A stretch of 64,000 nt of DNA from Puccinellia tenuiflora (lineage: Eukaryota; Streptophyta; Magnoliopsida; Poales; Poaceae): the NCBI GenBank assembly GCA_012064385.1, contig QRDG01000137.1:763016-827015 (forward strand). The letters run 5' to 3'. Under the pieces are notes generated by a model that worked only from the letters and a program-made list of their open reading frames with translations, did no database searches and had not been told where the DNA came from. This document shows positions 46,118-59,069 of this stretch, in pieces. The translations under genes and the position numbers were made by a program. Positions within the stretch are counted from its first letter, which is position 1. Each line of letters begins with the position of its first letter.

Positions 46118-48005
46118 CTACGCTTGCTGTTGTTGCTGCAAAAGGAGACGTGCGTACTGCGCATGGAGGTCTTGAAACTTTTCACAGTCCTTGAGTAGGT
46201 GCTTGGACGTGAGAACACCATTCTCATCCCTGAACATGTGGAATCGGCACGCGTCATGGAGCGTTGGAGGAGGCCATGGAGCTCAACCACCTCGCGACTC
46301 TCGCGGCCGCCATTCGCGCTTGACTTCCTTGCTGCTTCTGTAACCGGTTGTTCGACTATCGCGCTCATAGCGACTGTCGTCACGGTTTCTTTGCTCGCGG
46401 CTATCAGTAAAGCCTGCCGCCACGAGTTCCATGCCCTCCATGTCCTCGTAGACGTGCGACTTCCTCTTGCGACGGCGGTCGCTATTGCGGCGACTCCAAG
46501 AACCTTGATCGCCGTTGACGCCAGGTGTGCCGGCGCGCTCGTTACGTATGGAATCTTCGCCATCTGCCCACTCATTGGCTATCTGCATGAGGTGGGCGAT
46601 GGTTTTGGGCTTCACTCGACCAAAGGTCTCCCGGAGCTCGACCCGATAGACTCCTCGGGTGAACGCGTATATGGCGTTGTCTTCCGATATCTTCTCTGTC
46701 GCGTTACGGAGGTGAGTCCATGCTGGATGTACTCGCGCAAAGTCTCGTCTTCACGCTGCTTGCAGGCTCGCAGTTCCTCAAATGAGGCGGGTCTCTTGTA
46801 CGTGCCGATGAAGTTGCGGACGAAGTCCTCTTTGAAGTCTTCCCAGCAGGTGTATGCGCCTCTCGGTAGGCTCTTAAGACAGGCTCAAGCCGATCCCGAG
46901 AGCATGAGTTGTATGTACTGCATGGCAGTAGACGTCGATCCTCTTTGGCAGGTTACCGCCGTCAGGTAGTCCTCCAGCCAGGCGGACGGTTCTTGCAAGC
47001 CATCATACTTCGGGGTTTCCGAGGTTAGCCTGAATACTTTCGGCATTCTGGTCTCCCGGATGCGTCGACTGAAGCATAGTGCACCGCAGGGCTCGAAGTC
47101 GTCATCGGACGACGAGCTGTCGCTTTCTTCCTCTTGAACTGCTCGCCTGGAGCGGTTCCTGGTGACCTTGTTATGCGTGATGGCATTGCGCGCATCTTCG
47201 CCCTCGGTGAGCTGTTAGCGTCCCTCGTACCCGCGATTACCACGGTTTCGCCGGTCGTGGGTGACGCGATTGTCTTCTTCTGGAGCTGCTCGCTCATTGT
47301 TGCCGCGTGTGACGCGGTTTTCTCGATCTCGGGTACGGTCGCCCGATTCTCGAGTTCTTGTCTCCCGCCGCGGGCTTGGCTGGCGGCGATTAACCATGTT
47401 GTTTCCAGCTGCTACGATTGCAGCTGGTTGTGGCTCCTCAGGTACCAATGCCGTCCCCATTGCGCTGAGAAACTTGATTTGTTGGCGGTGCAGGGCTGCC
47501 CGCGGATCGCTCTCTGGCGGCTGTGTAGCCTGTAGGTATGTGGCCACCGACATTAGGACACCGGAAGCAGTCTTGGGGATAGGGATTCCCTTTTCGTCCA
47601 CAGACATGATGGACACCTCCAAATTACGGGTGACGTTGTTCCGATCTGCCTCTGGTATCCGCAAGTACCGAGACTGTGCTTGGGGGTCACGGGATCGCCC
47701 TGAAGATTGGACGGATAGACCTGCCCGCCGCGCACTCGATATGCTGGCCTGCCTTCTGCGCTCCGCCAGATCCGCCCTCGTGGCTTCCAACTTTAGGCTT
47801 TCCTGCCACAGCAGGTACTGGTAGCATGCCAGGTCTTCTGGTGTCGCGTCAGCTGCCGGTTGGCCATCTGCTACAGCCTTGATTGCTTTTTCACCCATAG
47901 CCTGGTTGATGTGAAGCTGCGTCCGCCCGTTCTGCAGGGTGACGACGTCTGGGTAGTTCGGCTATTCGCCCCTGTTAGGCGGAGCGTTCACTCCGGTCTC
48001 CATGT
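46118..48005 (-). pseudogene. Tat gag, C-terminal two thirds, decayed
   Basis: Gag-like segments are QAMGEKAIKAVADGQPAAD, SAWLEDYLTAVTC, a capsid region with AYTCWEDFKEDFVRNFIG, and a zinc-knuckle-like CRFHMF...HLLKDCEKF. In-frame breaks: TAG near 46132, TGA near 46283, a one-base loss near 46720, TGA near 46887, TAA near 47217 and TAG near 47965. The N-terminal third lies at 57768-58415 beyond the nested element. Confidence 0.82.
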
Positions 48006-48010
48006 TTGCG

Positions 48011-51000
48011 TGTAACGCCCCGACCCCGGAATTATACAGAGAGGCTATGTAGTTGGCACAACCATCAATGTATAAAACAAAGATCGAGACTTGTGGAACA
48101 GAACTGGCACAAAGCATGACTCTACGACACAAAACATTTATATGGCAACTCATATAACGAGGAGAATACAAATATTACAAGGCAAAAGGATCACAGATCC
48201 TACAATTCAACAAGCGGAAGCGAAGTAGCGTTGTCTAATACAACAAGAAGCAAAATATGGCCTAAGAGGCCTACAGATAAACATCATCCCAGCCAGCTTG
48301 TTCCACGGTCCCAAGCTGCCACCTGGGAACCCCAGACTAGTAGTCGACGTCAACGAAGAAACCACCTAGTAGCTCGGTGTCGTCCTCCTCTGAAATACAA
48401 ATATAGAGGCAGCAAAGAGAGACTGAGTACGATGTACTCGCAAGTTTAGTAGGGCGATATAGGCCCAATGACTGACGGAGGCTCTAAAGCTTTATATGTA
48501 GTTCTTTTGCATAAAGCTAATTTTCATAAACCGAAACATAAATGACCCAAGACATTCGTCTACTCAGAATATTTTTATAAACGGGGTAAGAGAGTAAACA
48601 TGTGTCATCATTGGTTCTCATCGAACCTACTTACAACCATCACCACTCATCTCACACAAAGGCACTCCCTCGACTCCCCCTCGAGGAAATGAACCTTTAT
48701 CACACGTTGATTAAATGCAACCTTTAGCTGCCATATCAATTAGGTTAAGATTCTCTATGATCTTATCGTCTATCCCCAAGTTGTCCATAACCGTGGACAC
48801 GGCTTTTCGAAAAGATTAACCCTGCAGGGGTGTACTATTTTACCCATTGGTACCGTCCGGCTCACCTGAGTGGCCCTCTTCCGGGGAAGGCCGGCAAGCG
48901 GGCGCGGTTAAACCTTTACCTCACGTGAGAATATCCAAGAGTCATCTGTGGCCACAGGACAGGCTCAGCGCTCTCAGCGCCCTGCCCCATCGCCACGCCC
49001 TAAACACAAATCCTCATCAACATCATCTTTTCACTCACACGCAAATGGAAAACCGAACTAGAGGACCCTTGGATACGCCCGCACAAGTTATTTAGTTAGT
49101 AAGGCGCCCATACACCCACCAATGGCAGCACGCTAGTCTTGGTTCAAGAGGTAAAGAACTCGCACCTAGGGGCTAGAGTGAGGCAAAACACCATCCCCGA
49201 TGGCAACTCACCCAAGCCGTCTTAGCATTTTAATTAAGCATCACAATTATCCACCATGCCCGAATCATTCCATCAACATCAATAATTTCTGGAATTAACA
49301 ACGGACATAAAGCATTTACTTAAGCATGGCTAAGCATAGCTAAGCATATGAATACAACAATTATAACTTTATCTCGGCCAACACTTCAACCCTAGGTTTC
49401 ATAGGTAGGGATACATGTGATTGGCTCGGGAGGATCATGCATTAATAGGATATTCTAATAATTTCCAAAAGTGACATTTGAACCGCATGCAAATAGTATG
49501 GTGGATAAAATAAGTTTATGAAAACATAGGATGCTAGATGCCAAGAAGGTTAGGTTATCTCTTGCCTTGCTGCCCGGGCGGGAAGTGGGGCTCGTCGGGG
49601 TAAGTAGAGAGACCCTCGACTCCGGAATCTATCGATACCCAAAGGAAAAACAAAGAACACATAAATCACACAACTCAAGATGCAATGCTCAAACACATGA
49701 TGGCATGTCAAAAATTTATATAAGGATTCCATTATAGAAACTTAAAGGCATAATTAAATGGGGAGCCAAATAATTAAGGAAATTATTTGGAAAACACCTC
49801 ATATTTAACTTAATGTCCAATTGTTCATAAAGATTCCATTATTTTAGAAATTGCTCAAATATGCATGAACATGACATGATTGAAGAGGTTTGGTTCTTAT
49901 GTTCACTTCGGTGCCTTATTGGTAGTTTTCAGAGTACCGATGGGTAATTAGCAATTTAAAAAGGTTATTTGGACTTATATATTTTATCCAATTCAAGATT
50001 AATATCAACGTCCAAAGTGTTGTCATGAGGTAGTATTAGCATGTTTAGATAGCATTTTAAACACTGATCAAATTGGTATACCATTTGCAAGAATTAGCGA
50101 AAAGAGGCTAAAATACAAGGTTCACAAGTTTTCAGCTTGGTTCGGAATTCATTCGGATTGGTCCGGAATATTCCGGATGGTCCGGAATAATCCGGGCTAA
50201 ATCCGGACCAAATCCGAGGTGACCTCCAAAACTTTCTGTTAGTGTTCCGGAATCTGTCCGGAAAGGTCCGGAAAAATCCGGTCGACCCGGAATCGATCCG
50301 GAATAATCCGGGCGATTCCGGACGGCTCGAAAGTGGCCAGAAACAACGGCGGCGGCGATTTCGCACGGGCGAACGCGCACGAGAGGGAGAGGGGGAGCGG
50401 GAGGAGGCCTAAGAGGCGTGTGTGCTCACCAGGAGCACTCCCGTGTGGTCGGAGAGGACGGGGACGACCGCGGTGGCCGGATTTCGCAGGGAACGGGCAC
50501 GGCGAACGGCGGACCAACTCGGGAAGCCGAGCTCGATTAGCTCGACTCGAGGCCTCCCAGAAAGCTTCCTTCGGTGGGGAAGGTGGAGGAGGAGCAGGCG
50601 GAGCGAGTGGTGGCTTCGGCTTGCTCCAAGGTGACCGGAGTCGACGGCGATGCACGGAGGACGGCGGCGGTGCTACGGCGTGCGGTGAGAGGAACGAGAG
50701 CTCTCCCTCGATCCGGGAAAAGGGGAGGGACGAGGAGGAGAGAGGAATACGGGGCAGGTGAGGCCGTTCACGGGCTTGCTAGCCCTCCATTTGCCACGGC
50801 GGCGTGCGGCATGGGCGCGGAGGAGGTGGCGGCATGGCGCCAGTGCGCCCTGTCGCCACTGTGCTTCGTCCGGAATTTTCCGGAGGGGTCCGGAAAATTC
50901 CGACTGGCCCGGAATAGATCCGGAAATATCCGGGCCATTCCGAATGACCACTGATTTTGCAGAAAGGCCAGCCTTTGAAAGGCATTGTACACAAGTCCAC

Positions 51001-51410
51001 AAATTCCAGAAAAATTTAGGGATGCTCCCACCCAGAATAGGAAGCTCCCCATATTTTCCTTTGGATTTTTAGGGCACCACAACATGGTTCACAATTAGGG
51101 AGTGCCTTGCATAACAATTGAAGTTTGAGACTTGGAACAAAACTAGAGTACAACCCATTTGGTTTCTTGAGCATCGATGGAACTTAGGTGAAATTCCTAG
51201 ACCATAAGGTCACTTGCCATGACAAGGGTTACACCATAGTTTGCATTTCAAGAGATAAAGGTTTTGGGAAGTTTTGGCTTCCCTTTTTATTGTTTTCCCA
51301 TTTGGTCACTTGTTAACATTAGCAAATTAGAGACATGCCATGATGCAAACAAGAATGCAAAAAGTGGAAAAATTCTTCGTATTTTTCATTACCAAGTTAG
51401 GGATGTTACA
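48011..51410 (-). repeat. 3.4-kb LTR (3' LTR in sense)
   Basis: Exactly 3,400 bp, with TG...CA ends. A field of CCGGAA-rich short repeats lies at about 50,150-50,320 and again at 50,870-50,945. The open frames at 50.3-51.0 kb appear identically in both LTRs and reflect GC-rich composition. Confidence 0.95.
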
Positions 51411-51446
51411 AATCTACCCCCCTTACAGGAATCTCGTCCCGAGATT

Positions 51447-54363
51447 CTAGGATTGAGTGAAGAAGGCGGGGTACTCCTGACGAAGACTAGTTTCTCTCTC
51501 CCATGTGGCTTCTTCCTCGGAATGGTTAGACCATTGGACCTTGAGAAACTTGATGGACTTGTTGCGGGTTTTCCTCTCCGCTTCATCCAAGATGCGGATA
51601 GGATGCTCGCGATAGGTCAAATCCTCTTGAATGTCCAATGCCTCATGATCAACCCCACGGATGGGATCCTTGAAGCACCGGCGGAGTTGGGAAACATGGA
51701 ACACATCATGGACATCCGGGAAATTTGAGGGCAACTCAAGTTGATAGGAAAGATCTCCTCGCTTGCCTACGATGGTGAAAGGGCCGACAAAGCGAGGTGC
51801 TAATTTGCCCTTGATTCCAAAGCGACGAACGCCTCGGAGAGGAGAGACTCGAAGATAGGCCTTGTCACCAATTTCATAGTGGACCTCTTGATGATGCTTG
51901 TCATAGTAGCTTTTCTGACGGGATTGAGCGGCTTTGAGGTTTTCTCGAATGACACGGACTTTCTCTTCGGCTTCATTGATCACATCAGGACCGAAGAGTG
52001 ACCTCTCCCCGGTTTCAGACCAATTGAGAGGAGTCCGGCATTTTCTCCCATAAAGGACCTCAAAGGGAGCCATTTGCAAGCTGGCTTGATAGCTATTGTT
52101 GTAGGAGAACTCGGCAAGAGGGAGGTACTTTTCCCAAATTTTGCCGAAAGAGATGACACAAGCCCGAAGCATGTCCTCAAGAACTTGATTTACTCTTTCA
52201 GTTTGACCGTCTGTTTGGGGATGATAGGCGGTGCTGAAGTTGAGACGGGTCCCGAGGGCCGTTTGGAAACTTTGCCAAAACTTGGACACAAATAAGCTTC
52301 CACGGTCGGAGATGATCCGCAGAGGAACCCCGTGCAAAGGAACAATCCGGGCCATATACAAGTCGGCAAGTTGGCTTGCTCGAATATCATCACGGACCGG
52401 AAGGAAATGGGCAACTTTTGACAAACGGTCGATGATGACCCAAATAGCATTGTTGCCCTTTTGTGATCTCGGAAAGCCGGTGATGAAATCCATACCAACT
52501 TCATCCCACTTCCACTCAGGAATGGCTATGGGGCGAAGGGTACCGGCTGGCCTCTGATGTTCAGCCTTCACTCGGCGACAGATGTCACATTCCGCAACAT
52601 ACTCGGCGATCTCGCTTCATGCAAGACCACCAAAATTGAGGGCGAAGATCTTGATACATTTTTGTGCTACCCGGGTGAATAGAGATGGGTGACTCATGAG
52701 CTTCAGAAAGGATCAACTCCCTCAGATTTCCACTCTTGGGCACCACTAGACGGTCACCAAAATAGACCACTCCATGGTCATCAACCAAGAAACAATTGGC
52801 CTTTCCATTAGCGATCTTCTCTTTGATCTCAAGGATTTCAGGATCATTTTGTTGGGCGGCCTTGATATCATCCTCGAGAGTGGATTTGATCTCAAGGTTA
52901 GCTATAAAACCAGAAGGAACAATTTCCAGGTTCAATTTAGCAAACTCCTCGTGGAGAGCCGGTTGCGCCTTTTCAACCATCACGGTATTGCAATAGGCTT
53001 TGCGGCTCAGAGCGTCCGCCACGACATTTGCCTTGCCGGGCTGATAATTGAGGGTCACATCATAGTCCTTTATCAATTCCAGCCATCTCCTCTGCCTCAA
53101 GTTCAGATCCGGCTGGGTGAACAGATATTTCAGACTTTGGTGGTCGGAGTAGATCTCGCAACGGTTGCCCAAGAGGTAGGGCCTCCATTGCTTCAGAGCA
53201 TGTACCACGGCGGCAAGCTCCAAATCATGAGTTGGATAATTTTGCTCGTGTGGCTTGAGTTGACGGGAAGCATAAGCGACCACATGGCCCTCTTGCATCA
53301 AGACACATCCCAAGCCTTGGAGAGATGCATCGCAATAGACGACGAAGTCCTTGGCGGTATCGGGAAGGACAAGTACCGGTGTGGTGGTGAGCTTGACCTT
53401 GAGGGTTTGAAAACTCTCTTCAGCCTTGTCTGACCACACGAATGGCTTGCCTTTCTTGAGGAGTTCAGTCAATGCCTTTGCTATTTTGGAGAAGCCCTCA
53501 ATAAATCGACGGTAATAACCCGCCAATCCAAGGAAGCTTCGGATATCTTTGACGGATTTGGGAGTTGGCCAATCCAGTATTGCCTGAATCTTGTCGGGTA
53601 TCACCGCTACTCCGGCAGCTGACACCACATGACCGAGAAAGATGAGCTCCTTCAGCCAAAACTCACATTTAGAGAACTTGGCATATAGACGGTGGTCTCG
53701 AAGCTTGGTCAAAACAAGTCGGAGATGCTCGGCATGTTCGTCTTCGGTCTTGGAGTACACAAGGATGTCATCGATGTAAATGATGACGAACTTGTCGAGG
53801 TACTCGTGGAAGATGGAGTTCATCAGCCTCATGAATGTAGCCGGAGCATTAGTGAGGCCGAAGGACATGACGGTGTACTCGTATAACCCGTAGCGGGTGG
53901 TGAAAGCGGTCTTCGGAATATCCTCCTTCCGGATTTTGATCTGATGGTAACCTGACCTCAGATCCATCTTGGAGAATACCGTTGCTCCAGCTAGTTGATC
54001 GAATAAGTCAGTTATGCGAGGAATTGGATACTTATTCTTGATGGTCACCGCATTAAGAGGGCGGTAGTCCACGACCAGTCGAGGAACATTTGTATCCCTC
54101 TTCTTGACAAAGATGACCGGGCAGCCCCAAGGTGAGCTACTCGGCCGGATGAATTCTTTTTCCAGCAGCTCATCAAGTTGCTTCTTCAACTCAGCTAGCT
54201 CTTCCGTTGGCATACGGTAGGGCGTCTTGGAAACTGGGGCGGTTCCCGGAACCAACTCAATCACAAACTCCACGCTGCGATCGGGTGGCATGCCGGGCAA
54301 TTCCTCCGGAAAGACATCGGGGAAATCACACACCACAGCGACTTCAGATATATCAGGCGGACT
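51447..54363 (-). pseudogene. chromovirus pol fragment: RT, RNase H, integrase
   Basis: The RT frame is open from the LTR edge at 54363. First Met is at 54336 (MVCDFPDVFPEELPG), followed by RT motifs with the catalytic YIDD and RNase H (VVYCDASLQGLG; LELAAVVHAL; IYSDHQSLKY). Integrase has the HHCC finger, split by a one-base loss near 52612, and a D-D-E core (GMDFITGFPRS; ISDRGSLF; DGQTERVNQ). It ends with a chromodomain-like tail (EEEATWERE) at 51447. The protease and the start of RT are missing. Confidence 0.92.
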
Positions 54364-57300
54364 TGTAACGCCCCGACCCCGGAATTATACAGAGAGGCTA
54401 TGTAGTTGGCACAACCATCAATGTATAAAACAAAGATCGAGACTTGTGGAACAGAACTGGCACAAAGCATGACTCTACGACACAAAACATTTATATGGCA
54501 ACTCATATAACGAGGAGAATACAAATATTACAAGGCAAAAGGATCACAGATCCTACAATTCAACAAGCGGAAGCGAAGTAGCGTTGTCTAATACAACAAG
54601 AAGCAAAATATGGCCTAAGAGGCCTACAGATAAACATCATCCCAGCCAGCTTGTTCCACGGTCCCAAGCTGCCACCTGGAAACCCCAGACTAGTAGTCGA
54701 CGTCAACGAAGAAACCACCTAGTAGCTCGGTGTCGTCCTCCTCTGAAATACAAATATAGAGGCAGCAAAGAGAGACTGAGTACGATGTACTCGCAAGTTT
54801 AGTAGGGCGATATAGGCCCAATGACTGACGGAGGCTCTAAAGCTTTATATGTAGTTCTTTTGCATAAAGCTAATTTTCATAAACCGAAACATAAATGACC
54901 CAAGACATTCGTCTACTCAGAATATTTTTATAAACGGGGTAAGAGAGTAAACATGTGTCATCATTGGTTCGCATCGAACCTACTTACAACCATCACCACT
55001 CATCTCACACAAAGGCACTCCCTCGACTCACCCTCGAGGAAGTGAACCTTTATCACACGTTGATTAAATGCAACCTTTAGCTGCCATATCAATTAGGTTA
55101 AGATTCTCTATGATCTTATCGTCTATTCCCAAGTTGTCCATAACCGTGGACACGGCTTTTCGAAAAGATTAACCCTGCAGGGGTGTACTATTTTACCCAT
55201 TGGTACCGTCCGGCTCACCTGAGTGGCCCTCTTCCGGGGAAGGCCGGCAAGCGGGCGCGGTTAAACCTTTACCTCACGTGAGAATATCCAAGAGTCATCT
55301 ATGGCCACAGGACAGGCTCAGCGCTCTCAGCGCCCTGCCCCATCGCCACGCCCTAAACACAAATCCTCATCAACATCATCTTTCCACTCACACGCAAATG
55401 GAAAACCGAACTAGAGGACCCTTGGATACGCCCGCACAAGTTATTTAGTTAGTAAGGCGCCCATACACCCACCAATGGCAGCACGCTAGTCTTGGTTCAA
55501 GAGGTAAAGAACTCGCACCTAGGGGCTAGAGTGAGGCAAAACACCATCCCCGATGGCAACTCACCCAAGCCGTCTTAGCATTTTAATTAAGCATCACAAT
55601 TATCCACCATGCCCGAATCATTCCATCAACATCAATAATTTCTGGAATTAACAACGGACATAAAGCATTTACTTAAGCATGGCTAAGCATAGCTAAGCAT
55701 ATGAATACAACAATTATAACTTTATCTCGGCCAACACTTCAACCCTAGGTTTCATAGGTAGGGATACATGTGATTGGCTCGGGAGGATCATGCATTAATA
55801 GGATATTCTAATAATTTCCAAAAGTGACATTTGAACCGCATGCAAATAGTATGGTGGATAAAATAAGTTTATGAAAACATAGGATGCTAGATGCCAAGAA
55901 GGTTAGGTTATCTCTTGCCTTGCTGCCCGGGCGGGAAGTGGGGCTCGTCGGGGTAAGTAGAGAGACCCTCGACTCCGGAATCTATCGATACCCAAAGGAA
56001 AAGCAAGGAACACATAAATCACACAACTCAAGATGCAATGCTCAAACACATGATGGCATGTCAAAAATTTATGCAAGGATTCCATTATAGAAACTTAAAG
56101 GCATAATTAAATGGGGAGCCAAATAATTACGGAAATTATTTGGAAAACACCTCATATTTAACTTAATGTCCAATTGTTCATCAAGATTCCATTATTTTAG
56201 AAATTGCTCAAATATGCATGAACATGACATGAATGAAGAGGTTTGGTTCTTATGTTCACTTCGGTGCCTTATTGGTAGTTTTCGGAGTACCGATGGGTAA
56301 TTAGCAATTTCAAAGGTTATTTGGACTTATATATTTTATCCAATTCAAGATTAATATCAACGTCCAAAGTGTTGTCATGAGGTAGTATTAGCATGTTTAG
56401 ATAGCATTTTAAACACTGATCAAATTGGTATACCATTTGCAAGAATTAGCGAAAAGAGGCTAAAATACAAGGTTCACAAGTTTTCAGCTTGGTTCGGAAT
56501 TCATTCGGATTGGTCCGGAATATTCCGGATGGTCCGGAATAATCCGGGCTAAATCCGGACCAAATCCGAGGTGACCTCCAAAACTTTCTGTTAGTGTTCC
56601 GGAATCTGTCCAGAATGGTCCGGAAAAATCCGGTCGACCCGGAATCGATCCGGAATAATCCGGGCGATTCCGGACGGCTCGAAAGTGGCCAGAAACAACG
56701 GCGGCGGCGATTTCGCACGGGCGAACGCGCACGAGAGGGAGAGGGGGAGCGGGAGGAGGCCTAAGAGGCGTGTGTGCTCACCAGGAGCACTCCCGTGTGG
56801 TCGGAGAGGACGGGGACGACCGCGGTGGCCGGATTTCGCAGGGAACGGGCACGGCGAACGGCGGACCAACTCGGGAAGCCGAGCTCGATTAGCTCGACTC
56901 GAGGCCTCCCAGCAAACTTCCTTCGGTGGGGAAGGTGGAGGAGGAGCAGGCGGAGCGAGTGGTGGCTTCGGCTTGCTCCAAGGTGACCGGAGTCGACGGC
57001 GATGCACGGAGGACGGCGGCGGTGCTACGGCGTGCGGTGAGAGGAACGAGAGCTCTCCCTCGATCCGGGAAAAGGGGAGGGACGAGGAGGAGAGAGGAAT
57101 ACGGGGCAGGTGAGGCCGTTCACGGGCTTGCTAGCCCTCCATTTGCCACGGCGGCGTGCGGCATGGGCGCGGAGGAGGTGGCGGCATGGCGCCAGTGCGC
57201 CCTGTCGCCACTGTGCTTCGTCCGGAATTTTCCGGAGGGATCCGGAAAATTCCGACTGGCCCGGAATAGATCCGGAAATATCCGGGCCATTCCGAATGAC

Positions 57301-57762
57301 CACTGATTTTGCAGAAAGGCCAGCTTTTGAAAGGCATTGTACACAAGTCCACAAATTCCAGAAAAATTTAGGGATGCTCCCACCCAGAATAGGAAGCTCC
57401 CCATATTTTCCTTTGGATTTTTAGGGCACCACAACATGGTTCACAATTAGGAAGTGCCTTGCATAACAATTGAAGTTTGAGACTTGGAACAAAACTAGAG
57501 TACAACCCATTTGGTTTCTTGAGCATCGATGGAACTTAGGTGAAATTCCTAGACCATAAGGTCACTTGCCATGACAAGGGTTACACCATAGTTTGCATTT
57601 CAAGAGATAAAGGTTTTGGGAAGTTTTGGCTTCCCTTTTTATTGTTTTCCCATTTGGTCACTTGTTAACATTAGCAAATTAGAGACATGCCATGATGCAA
57701 ACAAGAATGCAAAAAGTGGAAAAATTCTTCGTATTTTTCATTACCAAGTTAGGGATGTTACA
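54364..57762 (-). repeat. 3.4-kb LTR (5' LTR in sense)
   Basis: 3,399 bp, nearly identical to 48011-51410 with one single-base length difference in the A-run near 49,958/56,311. In the sense direction it runs straight into mid-pol coding sequence at 54363 with no leader. Confidence 0.95.
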
Positions 57763-57767
57763 TTGCG

Positions 57768-58415
57768 GCTGCCATTCTTGCGGCGGCAGCAGCTGCGGCT
57801 CCTGCCGCGGCCGTTTCCCCGGGTCCTGATGCTCCTCCTCCTGCAGGCACCGTCATGTATACCTCGATCGGCGAGAGATACGACGTCTGATCGTCGGAGT
57901 CGTCGTTGAAGGCGGACTCGAAGGATGCCGAGGCTCCGCCGGTGGAGTACGCAGGGCTTGACGGGGTAGATGAGATGTATGGCGCGACCAGCGTCTCGGT
58001 CGTGCGCGCGAAGTTGACGCTTGGCGATGTAGATCGCGATGCTGCGGCCAAAGGCGATGCAGGTTCGTCGAGCGTTCCCTCCGCGAGATCCGCGCGGGGT
58101 GACAGGATGTCCACCGATGCAGTCGATGAAGTTGCGACTTCCGCCGATGAAGTCGATGAAGCGGTGGATTCCTCCGATGCGGAAGAAGGTGCGTCCGTGA
58201 GACGGAGCGTGCCCCACTTGTTGACGTAGAAGCGCAGCTTGCCAAAGCTCGTCTCCACGCCAGCTTGTAGATTCTCGAAGGCCGATTGCATGACCGGCGA
58301 GTGCGGGTGAAAACCCAGGGAGCCGAAGTAGATCGGTTGTTGCAGATCCGGCGAGTCGCCGATGGTCGCTGATAAATCCGCCAAATCCGTAGATCCAGCA
58401 CCAGTCTTTCCCACA
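57768..58415 (-). pseudogene. Tat gag, N-terminal part
   Basis: The minus-strand frame, open from inside the LTR, contains FENLQAGVETSFGKLRFYV and a long Ser/Ala-rich stretch ending GETAAAGAAAAAAARMAA. It continues at 48005 on the other side of the nested element. The start codon is uncertain. A likely primer-binding site (sense TTGGCGCCATCTGTGGG) lies at about 58410-58426 next to the 5' LTR. Confidence 0.75.
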
Positions 58416-58427
58416 GATGGCGCCAAT

Positions 58428-58884
58428 TGACGTGGGGTTACCACGCCAAATCCCTCGGATGACATCCTCGGGTTGAAAGAATAGGAGAAGAAGATGGTGG
58501 TACTGGTGGATTCGTCGACTGACAAGAGAGATTTACCCAGGTTCAGGCCCCCCGAAGGTAAAATCCCTACGTCCTGCTTGTCTGGTATTGATGATGATGA
58601 GCTTACAGATGGGTTACAATGTCGAGATCATGAGATTCGATCTCGCTAGGGTTTCTGGCGGTGAGTCTGAATGTACCCTAGATCGGCGGCCCTCCCAGTC
58701 CTTAAATAGTGGGACTGGGTCTCGGGTCCGTTACCGACTAGGTTTACATCTGGGCCTGCCGACCTAATATCTCTGAATCTTTCCTTCGGGGCCTCCTTCC
58801 TGGGCCTGATGACATATGGGCCTTTTATTCTCTTCCGCACCAGGGTAGTCCATGGTGGCACACCCGAAAGGTGTACCCACGTCA
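58428..58884 (-). repeat. Tat element 5' LTR, 457 bp
   Basis: Ends TGACGTGGGG...CCCACGTCA. About ten substitutions separate it from the 3' LTR. It lacks the 147-bp duplication, which therefore arose in the 3' copy after, or during, insertion. Confidence 0.93.
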
Positions 58885-59069
58885 GGCGAAAAAAATCGGC
58901 CTAGGGACGCGCTGATTCCCAGCCGCGGCCCCAGCGACACGAACTAAATTTGGGGGAAATTTAGCTAGGTTTGTTAAATTCGGGGATAGTTCGTTAAACT
59001 TGACAAAGTTCGATGAAAAGTAGCCGGAATTCATACATAAAAACATATAAAAACATAAAACATAAAAAC

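Larger units (their letters stand above)
48011..57762 (-). mobile_element. young chromovirus-type gypsy element with internal deletion
   Basis: LTRs 48011-51410 and 54364-57762 begin TGTAACGCCCCGACC and end GGGATGTTACA in window orientation. Target duplication TTGCG lies at 48006-48010 and 57763-57767. Pol is on the minus strand. Only about 20 differences were noticed between the LTRs (under 1%), so insertion was recent and later than the Tat host. Gag, protease and primer-binding site are absent: the 5' LTR directly abuts the middle of pol. A purine-rich tract (sense AAGGGGGGTAGATT) abuts the 3' LTR at 51411-51424. The C-terminal EEATWERE stretch of integrase is chromodomain-like, as in the Tekay/Del clade. 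Confidence 0.95.
31670..58884 (-). mobile_element. Tat-lineage gypsy LTR retrotransposon, 27.2 kb with nested insertions
   Basis: LTRs at 31670-32272 and 58428-58884 both begin TGACGTGGGG and end CCCACGTCA. Target duplication is GGCGA at 31665-31669 and 58885-58889. Sense orientation is minus: gag at the right, then protease, RT, RNase H, a second archaeal-type RNase H and integrase towards the left. An antisense plus-strand gene lies between integrase and the 3' LTR. The extra RNase H and the antisense gene are hallmarks of the Tat/Grande/Retand lineage. It is split by a solo LTR (40014-44178) and a chromovirus-type element (48011-57762). Roughly ten LTR differences by eye (about 2%) make it older than the inner element. 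Gag-pol has several stops and a frameshift, so it is not autonomous. Confidence 0.93.

Noticed and set aside
50333..51072. GC-rich open frames in the 3.4-kb LTRs
   Set aside because: They occur identically in both LTRs and consist of CCGGAA-type repeats; no protein family is recognisable.
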